A stretch of 5,442 bases of DNA from Candidatus Aminicenantota bacterium (lineage in GTDB: Bacteria; Acidobacteriota; Aminicenantia; Aminicenantales; UBA4085), in contig PMCY01000111.1 of the NCBI GenBank assembly GCA_003154255.1, forward strand, positions 2,427-7,868, written 5' to 3'. Of this stretch, positions 1 to 5,442 are shown piece by piece; within the stretch, counting starts at the first letter, position 1, and each line of letters begins with the position of its first letter. A program made the position numbers and the translations under genes. Below the pieces are notes generated by a model that was given only the letters and a program-made list of their open reading frames with translations, searched no databases and was not told the origin of the DNA.

Positions 1-2282
1 GCGACCAGCACCCGCTTGACCGGGCGCGCGTTGCGGCCATGGACGGTGAGGCCGTCAAATTTCCCGGGGACATCGATTTTTTTCTATGGAGGAAGTCCGT
101 CGGCCAGCCGGTCAAGTTGGAGGTCCGCGGGGATGACGGCCAGCTGTCGTCCGTCAGCGGACTGATCGCCGCTTATTACGGCGATTCCGCGCTTTTCATC
201 GATCTCTTCATCGCCGTCTTCAGTTGGGGGCTTGCCATCGCGGCCCTGCTCTATAAAAGAAACGACCGGCTCGTCCGGATCTTTTTCTGGCTCTGCATGG
301 CCTTCGGTTTCGCCGTGGCCGTTCAAGGAGATACGTATGTCCTGCAGGCGGCCTGGACGACGCTCCTTCCGGGATTGAGCTATGTTGTTTTGACCTCTCT
401 CGCCCCGGCCTTCCTGCTGCATTTTTCGATTATTTTTCCCGGGCCTAACCGCGCCCGGAAGCTGTTTTTTGTCTATGCCCCTCCCGCGATCCTAGCTTCG
501 TTTTTTTCCGGGCTTCTGGCTTATTCGTATGCCCGGCCTTCCGTCCGGGCCCTTTATTTTTTTGATGACGCTTATGTCCTCCTGCGCGTCAATATGATTG
601 TCTATTTCGTGGCGGCCATCGTCCGCCTGGCCCGCATCCGCTTGCGCGTTCTGGATGACGACGTCAAAGCCCAGGCCCAATGGGTCTTCTTCGGGTTGGC
701 CGCCGGAATGTCCCCGTTTCTCTTTCTTTATCAATTACCCAAGGCTCTTTTGGGATGGGCCGTCCTCTCGGAGAATGTGACCGCGGTCTGCTTTCTCATC
801 ATCCCGGTGACGTTGGCCATCGCCATCATCAAACACCGCCTCTTCGACGTCGAAGTCATCATCAACCGCAGCTTGGTCTATTCGCTTCTGACGATCATGA
901 CGGCGGGGCTCTATCTGATCGTCATCCAGGTCCTCCAGAAGGTCTTTTCGGGCGAGCGGACGCTGTTTTCGGTCATCGCCGTTTTCGCCGCCGCGGCGGC
1001 GTTCCATCCCGCCCAACGCCGGATCCAGGACCTGGTCGACCGGGCCTTCTTCCGGCAGAAGTACGACTACCGCCAAGCCGTCCTGGCCTTCGGCCGGCAA
1101 GTCCAGCTGGCGGCCGGGCGGGAAGACCTTCTCGATCTCTTCCTCTCGGCGCTGCGGGCCGTCTGGGCGCCTGAAAAAGCGGGGATCTTTGTCCACGATC
1201 GGCCGATGGGCAGGCCCACGGATTCCCGCGAAGGAGAGGTCCATCGGGGGGACGCCTTCGATGAGTCCATCTTCTCCGGATCGTCCTGCATGCCGGGGCC
1301 TTTTTGGGCCCGCCGCAACGCCGTCCGGAGCACCGATGACGTTTCCTTCACCCACGAGGCGGCCTTGGCGGCCGATGGTTTGGAACTGGCCCAGCCCCTG
1401 GTCCTGCCCGGCACCGAGGCCTGCGGTTGGCTGGCCCTGGGCCGGAAACGGTCCGGCGAACGGTTCAGCCGGGAAGATCTCTCCCTTCTGCGAACGTTGG
1501 CGGGAGAAATGATGACCAACCTGGACCGCATCCGGCTTCAGGAAGAGGTCATTTACGAGCGGGCCTCCAAGGAAAAGTCGAACGAGCTCAGCCGTTTGAA
1601 GACGGAATTCATTTCCACCGTTTCCCACGAATTGAGGACGCCCATGAGCTCGATCCAGGGGGTCGCCGAGCTGCTTCAGTCCGGCAAGATTCGGGATGCC
1701 GTTCAGAGGGAGAAATTTCTGACCCTGATGGTGTCTGAAAGCGGCCGATTGTCGCGATTCCTCCACAACGTCCTCGACTTCGGCCGGATCGAACAGGAGG
1801 TCAAGTCCTATCGCCTGAGCCCGATCTGCGTTCAGGACGTCGTCCGCGAGGCGGTTGAGGCCTTCGGCCTTCTCCTGGATTCTCAAGGCGCATCCGTCCG
1901 GATCAAGGCTCCCTTCGAGCCGCTTGTCATCGACGGCGACGAAGACGCGCTGAAACAGGCGTTGATGAATCTGATTGACAATGCTATAAAGTATTCACCC
2001 GTCGATAAAAACGTCGAAATCGACGTCGAGGGAAGAAACCAGGAAGTGGAAATCCGCATCACCGATCACGGCATCGGCATCGCGCCCGAAGACCAGACGC
2101 GGGTTTTCGAGCGGTTCTACCGCACGGCCGAGGCCGGCATCGTGAGTCCCCGGGGGACGGGCCTGGGCCTCAAGATCGTCAAACACATCGTCCAGGCCCA
2201 TCGGGGAACCATCCTCCTGGAGAGCGAAGTCGGCGGCGGAAGCGTCTTTCGCCTGATCTTTCCCAAGCGAGGCAAGGCATGA
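1..2282 (+). CDS. Membrane sensor histidine kinase, PDZ-like + multi-TM + GAF-like + HisKA/HATPase (5' partial)
   Basis: Sensor kinase that should autophosphorylate on His and pass the phosphate to the regulator encoded directly downstream. The reading frame is open to the left edge (first full codon at 3). An ATG lies at 39, but it has no ribosome site, and the residues before it (ending RARVAAM, then DGEAV) read like a PDZ strand, so I treat the gene as 5'-truncated. Numbering from that ATG: PDZ-like tail about 1-35; some eight or nine hydrophobic segments between 51 and 322; the conserved-looking stretch KHRLFDVEVIINRSLVYSLL near 265-284; a soluble linker RRIQDLVDRAFFRQKYD; a weak GAF-like region about 355-500. 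The H-box SHELRTP carries phospho-acceptor His530, the N-box has Asn644 and Asn648, the G1 box is DHGIGI (676-681) and the G2 box is GTGLGL (706-711), so the catalytic core is complete. The N-terminal half resembles ComP-type sensors, but the core is HisKA rather than the HisKA_3 type of ComP. The ligand is unknown. Confidence 0.93.
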   Translation, partial: DQHPLDRARVAAMDGEAVKFPGDIDFFLWRKSVGQPVKLEVRGDDGQLSSVSGLIAAYYGDSALFIDLFIAVFSWGLAIAALLYKRNDRLVRIFFWLCMAFGFAVAVQGDTYVLQAAWTTLLPGLSYVVLTSLAPAFLLHFSIIFPGPNRARKLFFVYAPPAILASFFSGLLAYSYARPSVRALYFFDDAYVLLRVNMIVYFVAAIVRLARIRLRVLDDDVKAQAQWVFFGLAAGMSPFLFLYQLPKALLGWAVLSENVTAVCFLIIPVTLAIAIIKHRLFDVEVIINRSLVYSLLTIMTAGLYLIVIQVLQKVFSGERTLFSVIAVFAAAAAFHPAQRRIQDLVDRAFFRQKYDYRQAVLAFGRQVQLAAGREDLLDLFLSALRAVWAPEKAGIFVHDRPMGRPTDSREGEVHRGDAFDESIFSGSSCMPGPFWARRNAVRSTDDVSFTHEAALAADGLELAQPLVLPGTEACGWLALGRKRSGERFSREDLSLLRTLAGEMMTNLDRIRLQEEVIYERASKEKSNELSRLKTEFISTVSHELRTPMSSIQGVAELLQSGKIRDAVQREKFLTLMVSESGRLSRFLHNVLDFGRIEQEVKSYRLSPICVQDVVREAVEAFGLLLDSQGASVRIKAPFEPLVIDGDEDALKQALMNLIDNAIKYSPVDKNVEIDVEGRNQEVEIRITDHGIGIAPEDQTRVFERFYRTAEAGIVSPRGTGLGLKIVKHIVQAHRGTILLESEVGGGSVFRLIFPKRGKA
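2269..2272 (+). promoter_or_regulatory. Ribosome binding site of the response regulator
   Basis: GAGG sits six bases before the ATG at 2279, inside the last codons of the kinase gene. It supports this start and, with the ATGA overlap, translational coupling of kinase and regulator. Confidence 0.6.
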
Positions 2283-2965
2283 GCAAAAAGATCCTGATCA
2301 TCGAAGATGACCGGGCGCTGCGGGAAACGACGACCGCTTTTCTGGAGGCCGAGGGATTTCGCATCCTCCAGGCCCCTGATGGGGTCCAGGGTCTGAAATC
2401 CGCCGAGAAGGAAAAACCCGATCTCGTCCTTCTCGATATGATGCTCCCGGCCAAAAGCGGAATAGAAGTCTGCAAAGCCTTGCGGGAGAAGGGGATTCTC
2501 GTCCCCATCATTTTCATCTCCGGCGAGAAGAAAGACGAGATCGACAAAGTCCTGGGTCTGGAGTTGGGCGCCGACGATTACCTGACCAAGCCGTTCGGTC
2601 AGCGTGAACTGCTGGCCCGCATTCATGCCGTTCTGCGCCGGGGCCGCCCGGAACCTCCCCAGATCGAGGAGTTTACCTTCGGCGACGTATGCGTCAATTT
2701 CAAGAAGCACCTGACCGTGAAGGGCCGGATCGAAGTTTATTTGACGGCCAAGGAATATGACCTCTTGAAACTCCTCATTCGCCGGGAGGGAGAGGTCGTC
2801 GACCGCGACACCCTGCTCAACGAAGTCTGGGGGTATGAGCATTTCCCGACGACGAGGACCGTGGACACCTTCATCCACAACCTGCGGAAGAAGATCGAAA
2901 CGGACCCCAGCCAGCCCCGGCATTTGATCACGGTTCCCTGGTCGGGCTACAAGTTTCTGAAATGA
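2279..2965 (+). CDS. OmpR/PhoB-family response regulator
   Basis: DNA-binding response regulator of 228 residues, the usual length for the OmpR/PhoB class. Receiver domain 1-122: acidic pocket Glu9/Asp10/Asp11, phospho-acceptor Asp53 in LLDMMLP, the switch residues Ser81 and Tyr101, and Lys104 in the TKPF motif. All are present, so phosphorylation-dependent activity is expected. The winged-helix effector domain covers about 130-228, with the transactivation-loop region around EVWGYEHFPTTRTVDTFIHN and the recognition helix around 192-206 (TVDTFIHNLRKKIE). The closing wing reads TVPWSGYKF where RGVGY-type sequences are common, a modest variation. The ATG overlaps the kinase stop (ATGA), which makes the kinase its cognate partner with high likelihood. 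No target site can be named from this window; the barrel gene 34 bases downstream is probably co-transcribed. Confidence 0.97.
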   Translation: MSKKILIIEDDRALRETTTAFLEAEGFRILQAPDGVQGLKSAEKEKPDLVLLDMMLPAKSGIEVCKALREKGILVPIIFISGEKKDEIDKVLGLELGADDYLTKPFGQRELLARIHAVLRRGRPEPPQIEEFTFGDVCVNFKKHLTVKGRIEVYLTAKEYDLLKLLIRREGEVVDRDTLLNEVWGYEHFPTTRTVDTFIHNLRKKIETDPSQPRHLITVPWSGYKFLK

Positions 2966-2988
2966 ACGAATGCGACTCCGCCGCGGAC

Positions 2989-2993
2989 AGGAG
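2989..2993 (+). promoter_or_regulatory. Ribosome binding site that fixes the start of the barrel gene
   Basis: AGGAG lies six bases before the ATG at 3000. The in-frame ATG at 2970 has no such site and would put ten charged residues (MRLRRGQELL) before a standard signal peptide, so 3000 is preferred. Confidence 0.85.
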
Positions 2994-2999
2994 CTCCTC

Positions 3000-4127
3000 A
3001 TGAAAACCAAAAGATTGCTGATTCTTTTTTCGGCCGCGGCGGCCTTGGCCGTCCTTTCGGCCGGACTCGCCGCCCAGGAAACCGGCGATGGGTCGATCCC
3101 GGAACGTTCGTATAAATCCTTCAGCCCCATGCCCATCATCATGTATGACGGGGACATCGGTGTCGGCTACGGCGGCAAGGTCAAATTTGTCGATTATCTG
3201 GGCAAGAAGGAATCCTTCGACCTGATTCTCTTCAATTCGAGCAAGGGCGAACGCTGGTATGTCTTCACCTTTTCCCTCCCCGATCTGGAAATCCGCCAGA
3301 ACAAGAAATACGGACTGTCCTTCGATGCCAAGCTCGAATACGACAAATACCTGAAATACAATTATTACGGCCTGGGACCGGATTCAAGCAAGGACGACAA
3401 GACCGTCTTTACCCACGAAACAAAGTCCGTCCAGCTGACTTTGGGACACGGATTCAGCCCGAATTTCGCCATGGAATTCAGCTACGTCCTGCGCTGGCTG
3501 AATTACGAAAATTTTCAGCCCGGGCCGTTCCACGATCAGCTGAGCCGGTTCTCCAAACAATGGGTCCCCTACGCCTCCCTGGTCCTGCGCTACGACACGT
3601 CCAACAGCCAAATCCATCCGACGCGCGGCATCCGGCTCCTCTTGCAGGATGACCTGGCTTCCGGAGGCGACGCCAAGTACAACCGGGTCACCGCCGAGGT
3701 CCGGAAATACTGGGCCGTCTTCGGCGACGTGGATGTTTTCGCCGTCCGGGCCATGGTTCAATACGTGGACGGCAGCAAGATCCCTTTTTTCGATTATTCC
3801 TCGCTGGGCGGCGGAGACCCGCTCAAGGCCATGCGGGCCTTCAGCCTCAACCGTTTCCTGGACAAGGGAAAGATCCTGACCAATTTCGAATACCGCTTCC
3901 CGATCATCTGGAATGCCGATCTGCCGCTGGGGATCAAGCTGGGCGGCAATCTGTTCGTGGACGCCGGAACGGTCTGGCCGTCTTTCGACAAGATCGATCT
4001 GGGCAAGCTGGCCCTTGATGCCGGCGCCGGCCTGCGCATCTATCTGCCCGATTTCGTCGTCCGGGTCGACGTCGGATTCGGCAAAGAAGGTATGGGCCTC
4101 TATTTCAACTTCGGGCACATCTTCTGA
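3000..4127 (+). CDS. Omp85/BamA-TamA superfamily outer-membrane beta-barrel protein, POTRA-less
   Basis: Predicted outer-membrane barrel of 375 residues. It opens with a classical signal peptide (MKTKR, then a hydrophobic run of about 18, cleavage probably near LAA-Q at 25/26). The remaining ~350 residues are alternating, aromatic-rich strands about the size of one 16-strand Omp85 barrel, leaving no space for POTRA domains. Family landmarks are YYGLGPDS (about 121-128), RYDTSNSQIHPTRG (197-210, the DTRD...PTRG-like strand), LGGGDPL before the loop-6 segment, FEYRFPI, FVDAGTVW, and a C-terminal aromatic strand ending YFNFGHIF that fits a beta-signal. The loop-6 (V/I)RG(F/Y) motif is changed to MRAF (278-281). 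The gene follows the response regulator by 34 bases and is probably in the same operon. POTRA-less D15 proteins are poorly characterised; a role in assembly, secretion or lipid handling cannot be chosen from sequence alone. It should not be called BamA. Confidence 0.9.
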   Translation: MKTKRLLILFSAAAALAVLSAGLAAQETGDGSIPERSYKSFSPMPIIMYDGDIGVGYGGKVKFVDYLGKKESFDLILFNSSKGERWYVFTFSLPDLEIRQNKKYGLSFDAKLEYDKYLKYNYYGLGPDSSKDDKTVFTHETKSVQLTLGHGFSPNFAMEFSYVLRWLNYENFQPGPFHDQLSRFSKQWVPYASLVLRYDTSNSQIHPTRGIRLLLQDDLASGGDAKYNRVTAEVRKYWAVFGDVDVFAVRAMVQYVDGSKIPFFDYSSLGGGDPLKAMRAFSLNRFLDKGKILTNFEYRFPIIWNADLPLGIKLGGNLFVDAGTVWPSFDKIDLGKLALDAGAGLRIYLPDFVVRVDVGFGKEGMGLYFNFGHIF

Positions 4128-4139
4128 ACGGCCCCCCGA

Positions 4140-5315
4140 TCATTCGATCTTCCGGGACGAAAAATCAAGAACCTGGAAAGGTTCTTCATCGGGGCGGCCG
4201 GGCGAGATATGAAGCGCCGGCTTCTCGCCCAGGATCATGATCGTACATCCATAGGTCCCCTCATTATTGATCCCCGAGGCGCGATCGGCGAAGAGGGCCT
4301 GGAGAACGGCGAGGTCGATCACTATGGAGTTGTCCTTGAGCTTCCGCCCCAGAAAGTTGAACCGCGGACATGTGTTTTTTAAATCGGCCAGGGTTGTTCC
4401 TTCCCCTTTCGGCTTCGCCGAAAATAGAGGATTGAAGTCATCGTTGATCAGGGGATGATTGGTGTGGTAGGTGAATTCGGCCCCCTCAAAAGGGAGAAAC
4501 CGGCACATCCGCCCCGCTGATCGTTCGTAGCAGGCCGAGGACGATAGGCCGCCGAGGACATAATTCTGGGGGGCCGCCGGCGGAATATCTCGGAGAAATT
4601 TCACCGCGTCCTCATAAGTTTTTTGACGAAGGATCCCCCTGATCACGAACGCCACGGGAAGGCCTTTCGGGGAATAGGCGAGCTGGGGGACGGCGTTGAC
4701 GCAAACGCCGACCGACCGGCTGTTCAACCCGTTCAAAGCGATGACGCCCGGGATCGTGAAGACGAGGGTTTCCAATTCATTCCCGTTGTCCCGGATCCGA
4801 AGGACCGTCTGAAAACCATGATATAAGCCTGGAACATCCATGGTCTGGGCGGTGAAGGCCGAAAACGAGCCCCTTTTTCCCGCGGCGATGGCCGTGCACT
4901 TGTGAAGTTCCGGGTCCTTACGCATGGTCCAGATTTCGTCGATCAACTGAAAAGCGAACATGGTCTCGAAGTCCAGGCCGGCGCCGTCGGCAATGCCGTG
5001 GACTTCATCGAGGAGTCCGGGCGTCCAACGCTCGCTGGACGGCCGGAAATCCGTATGGCTCAGGAATTTTCGGATAAAATCCTCCGCGGGCGTTTCATAG
5101 CTTTCGGCAAGATCCTTTTTCCAGCGTTTGACAAGCTCGGTGATTTCGGCCTTGAGTGCCGTTCCGTGGATCAACCCCATCTGGTACGGCGTTCCCTCGA
5201 GGTTCAGAACCCTAAGCCGGTTTTCCCGTCCGGAAGCCGGAGTGGTTCCGGCGGGAAAAGATAGGTTGATAATGAAAAAAAGTCCAAGTACGGCGCTTCG
5301 AAATATTTTAATCAT
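4140..5315 (-). CDS. Exported C45/acyl-CoA:6-APA acyltransferase-like Ntn-hydrolase
   Basis: Predicted N-terminal-nucleophile hydrolase of 391 residues, acting on an amide bond of unknown substrate outside the cytoplasm. The start at 5315 is chosen because it directly begins a signal peptide (MIKIFRS, hydrophobic 8-22, cleavage about 22-29). The frame stays open 41 codons further upstream, but a strong promoter lies inside that extension. Landmarks: GTPYQMGLIHG (41-51), a family-typical N-terminal motif; a helical segment LLDEVHGIADGAGLDFETMFAFQ (in two parts, 101-123); then HKCTAIAA with Cys140 as the likely nucleophile exposed by autocleavage after Lys139. Asp160 in AQTMDVP lies 20 residues on, where the family often has N-x-D. 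Further matches are GLNSRSVGVCVNAV and, near the end, NEGTYGCTIMIL. Processing would give chains of about 112 and 252 residues. The gene is convergent with the barrel gene and has its own promoter. Family assignment is fairly secure; substrate (acyl-amino compound, peptide, penicillin-like) is not. Confidence 0.88.
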   Translation of the reverse strand: MIKIFRSAVLGLFFIINLSFPAGTTPASGRENRLRVLNLEGTPYQMGLIHGTALKAEITELVKRWKKDLAESYETPAEDFIRKFLSHTDFRPSSERWTPGLLDEVHGIADGAGLDFETMFAFQLIDEIWTMRKDPELHKCTAIAAGKRGSFSAFTAQTMDVPGLYHGFQTVLRIRDNGNELETLVFTIPGVIALNGLNSRSVGVCVNAVPQLAYSPKGLPVAFVIRGILRQKTYEDAVKFLRDIPPAAPQNYVLGGLSSSACYERSAGRMCRFLPFEGAEFTYHTNHPLINDDFNPLFSAKPKGEGTTLADLKNTCPRFNFLGRKLKDNSIVIDLAVLQALFADRASGINNEGTYGCTIMILGEKPALHISPGRPDEEPFQVLDFSSRKIE

Positions 5316-5328
5316 TCTTTCCGAAAGG

Positions 5329-5333
5329 CCTCC
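5329..5333 (-). promoter_or_regulatory. Probable ribosome binding site of the C45-like hydrolase
   Basis: On the minus strand GGAGG precedes the ATG at 5315 by 13 bases, longer than ideal. The spacer can fold as a small CTTT-CGG-AAAG hairpin (5317-5327). No better site or alternative start lies nearby. Confidence 0.5.
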
Positions 5334-5378
5334 GACCAAAACATGTGCATCTTCCGGCAAGTGTCGGAATTGATCGAC

Positions 5379-5407
5379 ATTATAACCTCCGCCCGGACGG
5401 TTTTCCA
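5379..5407 (-). promoter_or_regulatory. Sigma70-type promoter of the C45-like hydrolase
   Basis: Reading the minus strand, a perfect TATAAT -10 lies at 5384-5379. Seventeen bases before it is TGGAAA (5407-5402), a four-of-six match to TTGACA. Transcription would start near 5372, giving a leader of roughly 57 bases before the ATG at 5315. The -35 lies within one arm of an inverted repeat, so a protein bound there should block or modulate transcription. The match is by eye; the organism's sigma consensus is not known. Confidence 0.65.
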
Positions 5408-5436
5408 CAATCTTTTGCACAGGTTTTGTGGAAAAC
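5400..5436. repeat. Perfect 11-bp inverted repeat with three DnaA-box-like 9-mers
   Basis: GTTTTCCACAA (5400-5410) and TTGTGGAAAAC (5426-5436) are exact reverse complements separated by 15 bases. The 9-mer TTTTCCACA occurs on the plus strand at 5401-5409 and on the minus strand at 5427-5435. A third, TTTTGCACA, is at 5413-5421 on the plus strand. All fit the relaxed DnaA-box pattern TTWTNCACA; TTTTCCACA is the form used in cyanobacteria. The element sits at the right window edge and overlaps the -35 of the hydrolase promoter. It has no T-run on either side, so it does not look like a terminator. It may be part of an origin, a DnaA-controlled promoter, or an operator for another dimeric regulator. 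Confidence 0.7.
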
Positions 5437-5442
5437 ACGCCC

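Noticed and set aside
735..1886. Long minus-strand open frame of 383 codons inside the kinase gene
   Set aside because: Its composition is charged and low in hydrophobic patterning, it matches no family, and it lies opposite a clearly real kinase; it is a shadow frame of GC-rich DNA.
2871..2879. TCATCCACA, one mismatch from the classic DnaA box TTATCCACA
   Set aside because: It lies in conserved codons (FIHN) of the response regulator effector domain, stands alone, and is explained by protein coding.
2117..3157. Long minus-strand open frame across kinase, regulator and barrel genes
   Set aside because: It spans three real genes on the other strand and shows no recognisable domain or ribosome site.
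4128..4165. Possible terminator at the convergent junction
   Set aside because: Only short GATC and CCCG/CGGG pairings are seen, with no T-run, so no terminator is called.
5352..5369. TTCCG-N8-CGGAA hairpin in the hydrolase leader
   Set aside because: A five-base-pair stem with an eight-base loop is too weak and common to call a riboswitch or regulatory RNA without conservation data.
5400..5436. Inverted repeat as a Rho-independent terminator
   Set aside because: The loop is 15 bases, the stem is A/T-rich, and no T-run follows in either orientation.
5316..5438. N-terminal extension of the hydrolase frame up to an ATG at 5438
   Set aside because: The 41 added residues are not signal-like, would bury the real signal peptide, and contain the TATAAT promoter and the inverted repeat.

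Overview
The window looks like part of a diderm (Gram-negative type) bacterial chromosome. It is moderately GC-rich and densely coded, and it encodes an outer-membrane beta-barrel of the Omp85 superfamily plus an exported hydrolase. The mix of a ComP-like multi-membrane sensor, a POTRA-less Omp85 barrel and a secreted C45-type hydrolase would suit an Acidobacteriota/Aminicenantes-like or similar environmental lineage. That placement is a low-confidence guess from gene style, not from a marker gene.

Layout. Bases 1-4127 hold three plus-strand genes that read as one operon. First is a large membrane histidine kinase whose 5' end lies outside the window. Next is an OmpR/PhoB-type response regulator, overlapping the kinase by ATGA. 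After 34 bases comes a signal-peptide-bearing Omp85-type barrel of about 375 residues with no room for POTRA domains. Converging on it from the minus strand, with only 12 bases between the stop codons, is a gene for an exported Ntn-hydrolase of the penicillin acyltransferase (AAT)/C45 type (4140-5315). No RNA genes, mobile elements or CRISPR arrays were seen.

The last ~125 bases (5316-5442) are non-coding as far as visible and are the most interesting part. They carry a good sigma70-type promoter for the minus-strand hydrolase. Overlapping its -35 is a perfect 11-bp inverted repeat whose two arms each contain the 9-mer TTTTCCACA. A third related 9-mer, TTTTGCACA, lies in the loop. All three fit the relaxed DnaA-box consensus TTWTNCACA. 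This may be the edge of a replication origin, a DnaA-responsive promoter, or an operator for an unidentified dimeric repressor; the sequence to the right would decide.

Working together: the kinase probably senses an envelope or membrane signal and phosphorylates the response regulator. The barrel gene in the same transcription unit may be a target or a partner in envelope maintenance. The hydrolase is separately transcribed and appears unconnected to the operon apart from being exported.
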